A DNA stretch of 64,000 nt, taken from assembly GCA_964588535.1 (NCBI GenBank), contig CAZPQA010000005.1, positions 1 through 64,000 of the forward strand. Direction: 5' to 3'. The position numbers were made by a program, and so were the translations under genes. The stretch comes from NaphS2 sp964588535. Lineage in GTDB: Bacteria > Desulfobacterota > DSM-4660 > Desulfatiglandales > Desulfatiglandaceae. The notes under the pieces were generated by a model. It saw only the letters and a program-made list of their open reading frames with translations. It was not told where the DNA came from and did not search any database. Shown here in pieces: positions 1 to 7,022 of the stretch. Numbering within the stretch: the stretch's first letter is position 1; every line of letters begins with the position of its first letter.

Positions 1-55
1 GGACCCGGTCAAGGAGGTCGACTAAGGTTGCGTTTGTGTTTCGTTGAGGGGTCAT
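1..55 (-). CDS. GvpA/GvpJ-family gas vesicle protein, 5' end only
   Basis: The minus strand opens an ATG frame at 55 that reads MTPQRNTNATLVDLLDRV and runs off the left edge of the window. The stretch LVDLLDRV matches the start of the conserved GvpA/J/S domain (compare LADVIDRILDKG in the protein at 1778-2143 and LVEVVDRILDKG in the two GvpA proteins of this window). It follows the GvpL/F gene at 81 in the same direction, so the gas-vesicle operon continues beyond the window. There is no clear Shine-Dalgarno sequence; a hairpin occupies the spot. Only 18 residues are visible, so the subtype (A, J, M or S) cannot be decided. Confidence 0.72.
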   Translation of the reverse strand, partial: MTPQRNTNATLVDLLDRV

Positions 56-61
56 AGTGTT

Positions 62-80
62 CAGTGGCTCGTAGCCACTG
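62..80 (-). other. intercistronic hairpin
   Basis: A perfect inverted repeat with 8-bp arms (CAGTGGCT / AGCCACTG) and a 3-nt loop begins directly after the stop codon of the GvpL/F gene and ends 7 nt before the start of the next gvp gene. It has no T-tract, so it is more likely an RNA processing, stability or translation-control element than a terminator. Confidence 0.5.
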
Positions 81-1115
81 TCAAACAAAAGAATACGGCG
101 GCCATGGGCCGGTGTAGCGAACGGAAAAGCCTTCCATGGCATCGATTTTTTCCAGTTCTTCGCCCAGGTTTTTGCTCTGATCCCCGGGCAGTAAACAGGA
201 GAGGTTCAAGAGCATCTGCTGGTTTTCATCTTCGGCCTTTTTTGTTTTTTCCACATGGAGATCATCGGCATGGCGCTTGATCTTTTCATGGAATTCCTGA
301 AAGCACCGATCCGCTTTGTTCTCCATCTCTTTTTTCAGCAGTTCCTCCAGTTTTTGCCGGTACATGTAGGCAATCCCTTTGGGTTTTGTTTCGATCTCTT
401 CCTGCAATGCCTTTATCTCGGCGCTTTCCTCGCTGATGTCCTGAGCCATGATCCGGGTTTCCCAGAAGATCTGTACGCCATATTCCGCCTTGTCTCTGAT
501 TTTGGCCATCTTTGCTTTCAGGTTGTCGTAGTCGTCTTTCAACCATGTTTTCATATTCTCTTCAGGGTTTGCAACCGCCCTTCCCTGAATGATGGTATCA
601 AAGCCGATGGGGATGATCGTCCCGAATTTTTCCCAGGCCGTGTCCACCACTTTTTGATGGGTTAACACCCAGCCTTTGACTTTCTCCTGGTCTTCCGATT
701 GGTAGGGTTCGGCGGAGCAATTGTGTACCACCGCGGAGAGATCTTTAAAGGGGATGGTGTAGATTTCATTATTCTCTATCCCTGCGACATCAAGATGGAT
801 GGCTTCGCCCCCATCGGCAATGCAGTAAAGATACAGTCCGATTTTGGATTTTGGATTTTGGATTTCCGGGTTGCGGGTTTCGTCATATACTTGCAGTGCC
901 TCAGATTCCGCAGGGTGTCGATTCCCCACAATCTCGGAAGTTCTTTCTGTCAAATCTTCCATCGCCTTGTACACCGATTCGCGAACAGCAGCTTTCAACT
1001 CAGGAAGAAGCGACGTCTTCACCATCTCCTCTATTGAGACCTCATTCTCAGCAAGGATATCTCTCATCTCCTGCCGCACCATTTTCTCGATTATCTTTTT
1101 CATTTTAATGTTCAT
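81..1115 (-). CDS. gvpL/F: GvpL/F-family gas vesicle protein with N-terminal extension
   Basis: The C-terminal ~250 residues form a GvpL/F domain: it opens with IGLYLYCIADG and closes with the family signature GPWPPYSFV (the paralogues here end GPVPPCNF, GPVPPFNF and GPLPPYSF). GvpL/F proteins are accessory structural or assembly proteins of gas vesicles. Unlike its three paralogues in this operon it carries about 90 extra N-terminal residues rich in charged helical sequence. A linker reading NPEIQNPKSKI joins the two parts and is encoded by a short-repeat tract at about 841-866 that resembles the intergenic spacers of this genome. It lies 3 nt downstream of gvpK. Confidence 0.88.
   Translation of the reverse strand: MNIKMKKIIEKMVRQEMRDILAENEVSIEEMVKTSLLPELKAAVRESVYKAMEDLTERTSEIVGNRHPAESEALQVYDETRNPEIQNPKSKIGLYLYCIADGGEAIHLDVAGIENNEIYTIPFKDLSAVVHNCSAEPYQSEDQEKVKGWVLTHQKVVDTAWEKFGTIIPIGFDTIIQGRAVANPEENMKTWLKDDYDNLKAKMAKIRDKAEYGVQIFWETRIMAQDISEESAEIKALQEEIETKPKGIAYMYRQKLEELLKKEMENKADRCFQEFHEKIKRHADDLHVEKTKKAEDENQQMLLNLSCLLPGDQSKNLGEELEKIDAMEGFSVRYTGPWPPYSFV
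841..866. repeat. short tandem repeat (TTTTGGA type) inside a coding region
   Basis: Three tandem copies of a heptamer-like unit (ATTTTGG) sit in frame within the GvpL/F gene and encode its interdomain linker. The same style of degenerate short repeat forms many intergenic spacers in this window. Confidence 0.7.
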
Positions 1116-1118
1116 TCA

Positions 1119-1433
1119 TCACTGTCCACTTTCTTCCTTCCACCTTTCCGGATTAATCATCTTATCCAACAGCTCATCAACAATATTATCTAGACCGTCC
1201 CTGACCGATTTGACCGATTCGGTGATCCCCTGCTCCACTTTCATCTCCTCGATGGCGGTGTCGAGATCCATGAGGGCCTCACCGAGCCGATTTGTCTCCT
1301 CTTCCGTCAGGCTCCCACCCTCCATCCTTTTGAGGGCCTGAAGCCTGAGCGCGTCCTTGATGATCTCCACCAGGGCCACGACCAGCCCCAGGACCCCGTG
1401 CTTGAGGTTTTTTTCATCGATATCTATGGGCAT
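1119..1433 (-). CDS. gvpK: gas vesicle protein GvpK
   Basis: This 104-residue protein has the GvpK core: LGLVVALVEIIKDALRLQAL, then RMEGGSLTEEETNRLGEAL and a helical tail. GvpK is a small accessory protein conserved in bacterial and archaeal gas-vesicle clusters and required for vesicle formation in several hosts. Its length is normal for the family. It lies between a zinc-ribbon gene and a GvpL/F gene, all on the same strand with only a few bases between them, so it is co-transcribed. Confidence 0.92.
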   Translation of the reverse strand: MPIDIDEKNLKHGVLGLVVALVEIIKDALRLQALKRMEGGSLTEEETNRLGEALMDLDTAIEEMKVEQGITESVKSVRDGLDNIVDELLDKMINPERWKEESGQ

Positions 1434-1443
1434 GGTTTAGTGT

Positions 1444-1767
1444 TCAGTGTTTAGTGCTCGATGACCCCTGACCCCTGTCCTTTCTCCGCCCGCAGATATA
1501 GCATCCTTCTTCACGTAACTGCCGGGTTATGACTTTGACGCCGCATTTGGGGCAGTGGGTTTGATAGGGCTTTCGGGGACGTCCCCGGTCTGAAACATTT
1601 CCATTTTCTTGATAGCCGCATATGTAACAGCCTTTACTCGTCAATTCCTTTTTTACAACCTGCCGGCCGCATTCAGGACACGTCACCCAATAGGCGCTTT
1701 TTGCTTTTCTTTCCGCCTCGTTTTTTGCTTCATCTACGACTCTCTTGAAGACAGTTCCAAAGACCAT
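1444..1767 (-). CDS. double zinc-ribbon protein of the gvp operon
   Basis: The 107-residue protein has a short charged helical N-terminus (VVDEAKNEAERKAKSAY) and two similar zinc ribbons: CPECGRQVVKKEL..GCYICG and CPKCGVKVITRQL..GCYICG, each a CxxC-CxxC pair. The two ribbons look like an internal duplication. No enzyme motif is visible. It lies between the GvpJ-zinc-ribbon gene and gvpK. Zinc ribbons recur in this operon (1778-2143 and 4672-4872), which suggests a shared docking or assembly role; that is inference. Confidence 0.75.
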   Translation of the reverse strand: MVFGTVFKRVVDEAKNEAERKAKSAYWVTCPECGRQVVKKELTSKGCYICGYQENGNVSDRGRPRKPYQTHCPKCGVKVITRQLREEGCYICGRRKDRGQGSSSTKH

Positions 1768-1777
1768 TTTTCAGTGT

Positions 1778-2143
1778 TCAGGGGCTAGTGATCACTTCCT
1801 GCGCCCTTGCCTTGGCGCTGACCCAGCCGCACCAGGGGCATCCCGCGCTGATAAGATCTTCCACCGGGACCCTTTTGTCGCATTGGGGACAACCTTCTTT
1901 GGCCACGACGGCTTCGTCCCACGCGGGTGTCTCAAGATTGGTGCCGGAGGGAAATTCAAGGCCGTATCTGGCGGCCGTCTCAAAGGAGGCCAGAGTGGCC
2001 CTGATTTTGATGCCGAGCAGCTCGACCCCTGCCACAGACACAGCGATGTCCGCGTTGATCACCAGGCCTTTGTCCAGGATTCTGTCGATGACGTCGGCCA
2101 ATCCGCCACCATTGCTGTTATCACGGGATGGTTCCATTGCCAT
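1778..2143 (-). CDS. gvpJ: GvpJ/GvpA-family protein fused to a C-terminal zinc ribbon
   Basis: Residues ~13-65 are a GvpA/J domain (LADVIDRILDKGLVINADI, then VAGVELLGIKIRATLASFET). Residues 84-106 add a zinc ribbon with cysteines at 85, 88, 102 and 105 (CPQC ... CPWC). GvpJ proteins are minor wall or tip components that nucleate the gas-vesicle shell; ordinary members end soon after the GvpA-like core. The ribbon resembles those of the neighbouring stand-alone zinc-ribbon genes, so the fusion may have arisen within the operon. It differs strongly from the two true GvpA copies at 17.3-17.8 kb, which fits a J, M or S type minor component. Confidence 0.85.
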   Translation of the reverse strand: MAMEPSRDNSNGGGLADVIDRILDKGLVINADIAVSVAGVELLGIKIRATLASFETAARYGLEFPSGTNLETPAWDEAVVAKEGCPQCDKRVPVEDLISAGCPWCGWVSAKARAQEVITSP

Positions 2144-2238
2144 CGTTTTACTCCTTCAGCCGGATCACCGGCATATGGACGGAAAAGTCAATTGGCAGGC
2201 TCAATTTGGCAGTGATTTTCCGCTTTTTGGGTGCGCCT

Positions 2239-2484
2239 TCAGCACAAGGCAATTTCCAGAATTCCATTGCTGTACATTTTCCCAATTACAGTCTTGCAGG
2301 GGCGAGGAAGTTCAACATCTCTATAATAGCTCAACCTTTTACCCAAAGCAGATATGCTGAGCGTATCTGTCACCAAATTGATCGCGATATTTTCTTCCTG
2401 CACGATGGGCAGCTCCGCAACCACGCGCATCCTGTCCTCTTTTACAAATATGTCGACAATTAAATCTTTCATATCACGGGTCAT
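2239..2484 (-). CDS. small Hsp20/alpha-crystallin-like protein
   Basis: This 81-residue protein reads like a compact alpha-crystallin/CS fold: VDIFVKEDRMRVVAELPIV aligns with the DIFEEPEEINVVAEMPGIDE start of the Hsp20 domain in the XRE-GvpH fusion at 24376-25476, and YSNGILEIAL matches the canonical NGxLxI/L signature. It lacks the N-terminal and C-terminal extensions of normal small heat-shock proteins. Its place between a CxxCxGxG gene and the GvpJ fusion suggests it is a GvpH-like holdase for vesicle proteins. It is too short to exclude a degenerate copy. Confidence 0.75.
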   Translation of the reverse strand: MTRDMKDLIVDIFVKEDRMRVVAELPIVQEENIAINLVTDTLSISALGKRLSYYRDVELPRPCKTVIGKMYSNGILEIALC

Positions 2485-2544
2485 CGGTATTTACCACGAA
2501 ATCCTACCTGCTGTTTCAGGGAATTATGATGAAATTCTACAGCT

Positions 2545-3618
2545 TCAACATATTTTTTTCCCTGCCAGAAATTCAATCCCTTTGCCTGTAATTTCATAGC
2601 GTCTCGGAGCAACCGACATCAGAAAGCCGTTTTCCGCCAGAGACCGGACCATCATTGCAAGGTAAGCAGGAGACATCTTTGTATAACTGCCCACACTGAG
2701 GGCCTTTCCGGTTCGCGTTGCCTTTTTGTAGACCTTCAACACTTCTATTTCACTGGCCATGGGGTTTCGCTGGCGTTTTGTCGCCCGGCCCAGATTTTTC
2801 TCCTTCTGTTCCATTTGGAATTTCGTTTGGCGATGAAAACCCGTTTTGGCGAGGGCTGTTTCTTTCCGGGGAACCTTTTTTGATATAACGCCCTTTCCTT
2901 TACACCCAAGACAGGGGAGTTTGTTGTTGGCTTCTACGCCTTTTCCCCTGCACCGCGAGCAGCCTTCTATCGGTTCTTTAACGGGCACAAAACCTTTTCC
3001 GCCGCAAACCGTGCAGGTGATGTTGCTTCTGGGCTTGTCTTCACCCCTGCCTTTACAATAGGCGCATACTACCGCTGGAGGGGCTATGGCCACCTCTCCA
3101 GCCCCACGGCATACAGGGCATTTGACGCCCTTTGGTTTTTCCCCCTTGCCGTTACAAAATCCGCAGGGATAGGATGTTTGAGTCAATAACTTTCCAACCG
3201 GTATTCCACCTTTTGTCCGGGAATGGTGCCTGCCTGAACGGTCGACTTTCGCTGTGGCCCAAGCCACCTTTTCCTGACCGGGTTTATGGAACGTCGGCGA
3301 GGTATTGCGACCGCCCCGGGAATTTCGCAGGACATCCCACCCAAGATGCTCCTGATCCAATCTCTTGAACCCTCCCTGCCGGGAGGTTCCCTTTCGACCA
3401 TCACCGGATACTTTTCCGAGGGTCATTTTGCCCTTATACGTGATTTTGAACAACCCGGATTGCTTCAAGTCCACATAATCCTTGTGGGCAAGATTCATGC
3501 ATAGAAGCCTTGCGTAGCCCGTATCCACGCCCAATTTCCGGCTCACTTTCTGGCTTGTGGTTTCCCCGCCTTCATCATCAACCACTTCTAACGCCTTTTT
3601 TTCACTTCCGCTGACCAT
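2545..3618 (-). CDS. CxxCxGxG zinc protein flanked by two winged-helix-like domains
   Basis: The middle of this ~357-residue protein holds six DnaJ-type cysteine motifs (CGFCNGKG, CPVCRGAG, CAYCKGRG, CTVCGGKG, CSRCRGKG, CLGCKGKG), two more than the four of DnaJ. The N-terminal ~70 residues and the C-terminal ~65 residues (ending YEITGKGIEFLAGKK) look like winged-helix domains. There is no J-domain. The start at 3618 is chosen because GGAGGAATCA precedes that ATG; longer in-frame ATGs up to 3693 lack a ribosome site. The two shorter relatives at 12143 and 14189 share the zinc block. A substrate-holding role in vesicle assembly is inferred from the likeness to the DnaJ zinc region. Confidence 0.8.
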   Translation of the reverse strand: MVSGSEKKALEVVDDEGGETTSQKVSRKLGVDTGYARLLCMNLAHKDYVDLKQSGLFKITYKGKMTLGKVSGDGRKGTSRQGGFKRLDQEHLGWDVLRNSRGGRNTSPTFHKPGQEKVAWATAKVDRSGRHHSRTKGGIPVGKLLTQTSYPCGFCNGKGEKPKGVKCPVCRGAGEVAIAPPAVVCAYCKGRGEDKPRSNITCTVCGGKGFVPVKEPIEGCSRCRGKGVEANNKLPCLGCKGKGVISKKVPRKETALAKTGFHRQTKFQMEQKEKNLGRATKRQRNPMASEIEVLKVYKKATRTGKALSVGSYTKMSPAYLAMMVRSLAENGFLMSVAPRRYEITGKGIEFLAGKKIC

Positions 3619-3841
3619 TGATTCCTCCGATCGTTTTTTGGCGCCCTTTCTTGTCGGCGACATCAGCATTGCTCTTGTCGCTGGTTTCTTCATCCGGCGC
3701 TATCCCGCAGTTATGCCTTATGCAGGCGTTTCTGCCTGTAGAGAACCTGAGTCCGGTCCGGCGCTGTTTTTTCTCCACCTCGTCCCATTCCATTGAAGTG
3801 GAGTGCTTGCACCTTGTTCCCCTGCCTGTTGCGTATTTCAT
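3602..3841 (-). CDS. hypothetical small basic protein overlapping the next gene
   Basis: A 79-residue frame starts MKYATGRGTRCKHSTSMEW and has a good ribosome site (GGGGAG, 6 nt before the ATG) directly after the stop of the AbrB-like gene. Its end overlaps the start of the CxxCxGxG gene by 17 nt, a layout typical of translational coupling. Much of it also overlaps a longer in-frame extension of that downstream gene, which I reject. The sequence is basic and polar and has no recognised domain. It is supported mainly by its ribosome site and spacing. Confidence 0.45.
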   Translation of the reverse strand: MKYATGRGTRCKHSTSMEWDEVEKKQRRTGLRFSTGRNACIRHNCGIAPDEETSDKSNADVADKKGRQKTIGGINGQRK

Positions 3842-3852
3842 CTCACTCTCCC

Positions 3853-4287
3853 CTAGTAATCCATGGTCACGGTTTTCCATCTTTTTCTCTGTCTCAGCCC
3901 CATTTTTTCCTGCAGGGTCGTCAGCTTTGCCGGGCCTTTGTTTCTGATGGTCAGGCAGGGAGCGCTTGGGGGGCCGGACAGTTTGCATTCCAGGGAAATA
4001 CCCGGTTCGAACCCGGACTCGGCCATTACCTGGTCCTCCAGGAGGATATTGTTCTCTTGATCGATTTGGCCCATGGAAGTAAGCATAAGCGTTTGCAGGG
4101 CCGTGAATCTGGGCACGCTATCCGGCCGATGAACAATGAGGTACGGCGCACGGCTGCTGCCGGTTACTCTCATCACTTTCAGGGCCACCGGTGTATCGGA
4201 TTTCATGCCCATATGGATCATGAAATTTTGGCCGATGGCTATTTTTCCGTCTGCGTCGACTTGCCCGAAGCATTTCAACAGGGTCAT
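3853..4287 (-). CDS. tandem AbrB/SpoVT-like domain protein with gvp-type C-terminal tail
   Basis: Two similar halves are visible: GQVDADGKIAIGQNF..RAPYLIVHRP and GQIDQENNILLEDQV..SAPCLTIRNK. Both match the 56-residue protein at 12927-13097 (KVDEDGKISIPNNIRR..RAPFVVIHKR), which is a plain AbrB-type swapped-hairpin domain. The protein ends RWKTVTMDY. An unrelated coiled-coil protein in the same operon (12545-12868) ends VKTMTIEY, so the two share a terminal motif. AbrB domains usually bind DNA, but here the basic residues are few and the genes sit deep in a structural operon, so a structural or dimerising role is as likely. Confidence 0.65.
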   Translation of the reverse strand: MTLLKCFGQVDADGKIAIGQNFMIHMGMKSDTPVALKVMRVTGSSRAPYLIVHRPDSVPRFTALQTLMLTSMGQIDQENNILLEDQVMAESGFEPGISLECKLSGPPSAPCLTIRNKGPAKLTTLQEKMGLRQRKRWKTVTMDY

Positions 4288-4347
4288 TCGGATGGTCCCC
4301 TGATCTGTCTGAGCCTTTGATCGATTTCCTCAATTTCCCTTGTCGGC

Positions 4348-4614
4348 CTATTCTTCAGAATCTTCTGTGTCAATACGTTTGCGCATATTGACTCTTTTAA
4401 ACTCGATCATGTTTCCTTCCCCATCCAATCGTGTTTCGTACATGGCCAGAATGTCCATGCCATCCGGGATGGAGTGTTTTTCAATCACTTCTATGGTTAC
4501 CATCCAGCCCTCTTCTTCTTTTTCCGCCGCTACGGTGGAGGAGATTTCCAACCCCGTGAGGTTTTTCAATTCCGCCCTTGCCTTGTCGATGATCGCTGCC
4601 ATACCTAAAGCCAT
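4348..4614 (-). CDS. gvpO: gas vesicle protein GvpO
   Basis: The 88-residue protein carries the GvpO pattern: an N-terminal helix (AIIDKARAELKNLTG), then EEGWMVTIEVIEKHSIPDGM and DILAMYETRLDGEG..EFKRV. GvpO is a small conserved accessory protein of gas-vesicle clusters, needed for vesicle formation in haloarchaea. A strong ribosome site (AAAGGAGG) precedes the ATG, and a 12-bp palindrome (GTTTCATGAAAC, 4636-4647) lies just upstream. Neighbours are a zinc-ribbon gene and the AbrB-like gene. Confidence 0.88.
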   Translation of the reverse strand: MALGMAAIIDKARAELKNLTGLEISSTVAAEKEEEGWMVTIEVIEKHSIPDGMDILAMYETRLDGEGNMIEFKRVNMRKRIDTEDSEE

Positions 4615-4671
4615 TTTATGTCCCTCCTTTATGTTGTTTCATGAAACCCGGAATTCGTTCTTCTTTAAGAA

Positions 4672-4872
4672 TTAATTTGTCTGCCCCGTCACCCGTTTTC
4701 CACAATTGGGGCAGAATTTGTATCCGTGAATATGGCGCCACGTCTCTCCACAATCAGGGCATTCCAAGGTGAGCCTTTGTCCACACTGGGGGCAGCTCTT
4801 TAAACCACCTGAGGTGACCTCACCGCATCTGGTGCATCGAAAGGCACCCCGTCTTCCTTGTTCATCAGGCAT
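4672..4872 (-). CDS. small double zinc-ribbon protein
   Basis: The 66-residue protein has four CxxC pairs forming two ribbons: CTRCGE..CPQCG and CPDCGE..CPNCG. The start ATG is 3 nt downstream of the gvpG stop, so the two are tightly coupled. No function beyond zinc binding can be read from the sequence. It is the smallest of the zinc-ribbon proteins in this operon. Confidence 0.75.
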   Translation of the reverse strand: MPDEQGRRGAFRCTRCGEVTSGGLKSCPQCGQRLTLECPDCGETWRHIHGYKFCPNCGKRVTGQTN

Positions 4873-4874
4873 AT

Positions 4875-5114
4875 TTACTCCTCCTCCTTCATCTCTCTGA
4901 TGGCTTCCAACCGTTCCATCAATTGTGTCTCCTTTTTTTCATAGGTCTCATCGTCTATCTCCTCCATCTCGTAACGCATCTGGAGTTGAAGAAGTTCTTC
5001 ATGCACTTTGGATTCATCCGTTACGTCCTCATAAGCCGATTCCCTGAGCTTCTTACCCAGCCACACGGTAAATTTAAGAGGAAAAAACAGTATGTCGTCT
5101 ACAATTAGGGCCAT
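4875..5114 (-). CDS. gvpG: gas vesicle protein GvpG
   Basis: The 79-residue protein starts MALIVDDILFFPLKFTVWL and continues with a charged helical tail containing ELLQLQMRYEMEEIDDETYE. This is the typical GvpG arrangement of a hydrophobic N-terminus and an acidic coiled segment. GvpG is an accessory protein that usually lies beside gvpF/L genes, as here. It lies between the GvpL/F gene at 5160 and a zinc-ribbon gene on the same strand. Confidence 0.9.
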   Translation of the reverse strand: MALIVDDILFFPLKFTVWLGKKLRESAYEDVTDESKVHEELLQLQMRYEMEEIDDETYEKKETQLMERLEAIREMKEEE

Positions 5115-5159
5115 GGCAATTTATTATTGAAAGTTGGGTCATCACGGGTCATTATCGTT

Positions 5160-5915
5160 TCACCATTTCACCACAATCTCTATGAAATTACATGGGGGGA
5201 CAGGCCCCACATACTTCAATCTTGTCCTGCCGCCATATGTTTCGCTTAATTTATTGATCTGCCGATCAAAGCCTTTTTCATTCTCTTTTTTGACCAGGAA
5301 AGCGCTGTTGGTAATCATCTGGTCGCCCATGGTATGATTTGTTTTTTGATCGGTCCATAACGCTTTGAAGCAGCCCAGGATAGCTTTTTCTTCCTTTTCA
5401 TTTTTCATCTCAAGGGCGTTTTTTACCATTTCGCCCAATTTAACCTGGTCCCGCTGTGTGCCGCCCCTTCTTGATTTGAGTCGATCTCTTAACAGCCTGA
5501 TTTCCTTGTTTTCACGAACGAGTTCGATGAACAAGGTTTCCTTGTCCGTCCACAGGGCTTTGAGACCCAGTTCGACCTTGTCTTCCACATAAGTCAAAAG
5601 CGCTTTCAATTCATCATAACGGGCCTTCAAGACCTTTTCTTTGATAACCTCAGCGTTTTCGCCGATGGTTCCGAATCTTACGGGCAGCATGGGATAATCT
5701 GCCATGGTCTCTTCCATCACTTTCTGATGGGCCATGGTATTTGTCCTGTTTACGGAATATTTGATATCGGGCGAAGGACTGATAACGGCCCCTATGTCTC
5801 TGTAGCAGATGCTATAAACAGAATCTTCCCGGTCGCCGATCCCTTTTGAAGAGAAATGGCGTTCTTCATCTGCTTCGATAATGCAATATAAATAGTTGCC
5901 TTCCTTTTCGGTCAT
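5160..5915 (-). CDS. gvpL/F: GvpL/F-family gas vesicle protein
   Basis: The 251-residue protein has the full GvpL/F layout: the N-terminal GNYLYCIIEADEE strand, the LPVRFGTI motif near residue 80, a charged helical middle, and the C-terminal GPVPPCNFIEIVVKW. It is a close relative of the protein at 9225-9977, which has the same VVKW end, so the pair looks like a duplication. Family members are known to interact with GvpA and other accessory proteins. Start: the ATG follows a GAGGAGCG ribosome site. Confidence 0.9.
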   Translation of the reverse strand: MTEKEGNYLYCIIEADEERHFSSKGIGDREDSVYSICYRDIGAVISPSPDIKYSVNRTNTMAHQKVMEETMADYPMLPVRFGTIGENAEVIKEKVLKARYDELKALLTYVEDKVELGLKALWTDKETLFIELVRENKEIRLLRDRLKSRRGGTQRDQVKLGEMVKNALEMKNEKEEKAILGCFKALWTDQKTNHTMGDQMITNSAFLVKKENEKGFDRQINKLSETYGGRTRLKYVGPVPPCNFIEIVVKW

Positions 5916-5969
5916 TAAGCGTTGCGCTCCTCTTCAGATTGTTACGCCCCGTGGACGTTTTATTGTCGC

Positions 5970-6998
5970 CTACATGGCGGCGGCTTGCTCCACGGCTTTG
6001 ATGCTGATCCAATTTCTGACATCCGCCTCTTTGAAAGAACAGGCATCATTCTGGCAATAGCCCGTAAGCTTTTGATAGGATTTTGTTATGTTTTCAAACC
6101 GCTTTTGAGCTTCGGGGTCATCCGGAAACTTGTCAGGATGGTATTTCTTACTGAGACCCCAGTAGACTTCTTTGATTTCAGCAGCCGTAGATTGTTCTCC
6201 CATGCCCATGACGTCTTTCGCGTGGTTAATTTCTCCAAAATCCACTTTTGTGATTTCCAGTGTGCGAAAGCTGTAAGGCGGAAGCGGCCCTACAATCCTG
6301 AAATTGATTTTGTCCTGGTAGTGGCGGTCGAGCGCCTCCACCTTTTTTTCCAATGCTTCCTGTTTGTCCTGGTTGATCAGGAACGCCCCGTTCACGATCA
6401 TGGCATCATCCATGATGGCGTGAGAAATGTGGTCTTCCGCGTCTTTTTTCAGGGTGTCCACAATCAGGGAAGCGCATTCTTTTTTCCTTTTGTCGAGAGA
6501 TGCCTTCACCAGTTTGCCGACGCTTAACTTGACCTCAAAAACCTTATCATCGGGTTTTGAGGCGGCTTCTTTCTTCAATTTCCTGACGGCGTCCTCTTCC
6601 CCTATTTCTTTCAGGATTGATTCAAAATCGCTCCATACGGCTGCCACGTTCAACTCGATTTTACCTTCCATCTCCCCAAGATGTTTTTCGATGGGGTCAC
6701 AGGCGGTTTCAAGAAGGTTTTTGAGATCATGTTCGCTTACAATCGTCCCATACTTGACGGGGATGATGTGACGATTTTTCATGATCCTTTCGATGATGGC
6801 TTGATAGATGGCCAGATTCTGGAGAAGAAGTTCTTTTGGGAGGGCGCTGAATTGTTTAAACGCCATATCGCCGGCTACAGCCGCAATATTCCGGTATGGA
6901 AACAGAAATACTTCCCCCTGGTCAATCCCTACGAGGTTCAGGTTCCGGTCTTTCTCCGCGCGTACAAACCCGTATATGAATTTTCCGTTTGTCGTCAT
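5970..6998 (-). CDS. GvpL/F protein fused to a DnaJ J-domain
   Basis: Residues 1-244 are a GvpL/F domain ending in the family signature GPLPPYSF (237-244). Residues ~260-320 form a J-domain: helix II EIKEVYWGLSKKY, the invariant HPD at 287-289, and helix III AQKRFENITKSYQKL. In Hsp70 systems the HPD loop stimulates ATP hydrolysis, so this protein could recruit an Hsp70 to nascent vesicles. Two Hsp70-like genes lie just upstream of the operon (18158-21826). There is no DnaJ zinc region; separate CxxCxGxG proteins are encoded in the operon. The ATG at 6998 is used; a TTG at 7010 is also possible, and neither has a strong ribosome site. Confidence 0.9.
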   Translation of the reverse strand: MTTNGKFIYGFVRAEKDRNLNLVGIDQGEVFLFPYRNIAAVAGDMAFKQFSALPKELLLQNLAIYQAIIERIMKNRHIIPVKYGTIVSEHDLKNLLETACDPIEKHLGEMEGKIELNVAAVWSDFESILKEIGEEDAVRKLKKEAASKPDDKVFEVKLSVGKLVKASLDKRKKECASLIVDTLKKDAEDHISHAIMDDAMIVNGAFLINQDKQEALEKKVEALDRHYQDKINFRIVGPLPPYSFRTLEITKVDFGEINHAKDVMGMGEQSTAAEIKEVYWGLSKKYHPDKFPDDPEAQKRFENITKSYQKLTGYCQNDACSFKEADVRNWISIKAVEQAAAM

Positions 6999-7022
6999 TT
7001 TTTTTACCAAACTGGTTAGTGA

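Noticed and set aside
1..27. C-terminal end of a plus-strand gene (DPVKEVD stop)
   Set aside because: The minus strand gives a GvpA-family start over the same bases, which fits the operon better.
3619..3693. Longer start for the CxxCxGxG gene
   Set aside because: ATGs at 3693, 3669 and 3663 have no ribosome site; the ATG at 3618 has GGAGGA, and the upstream sequence belongs to the 79-residue gene.
4636..4647. Palindrome GTTTCATGAAAC as a promoter operator
   Set aside because: It lies inside a tightly packed operon with no promoter boxes around it; it may be chance or an RNA hairpin.
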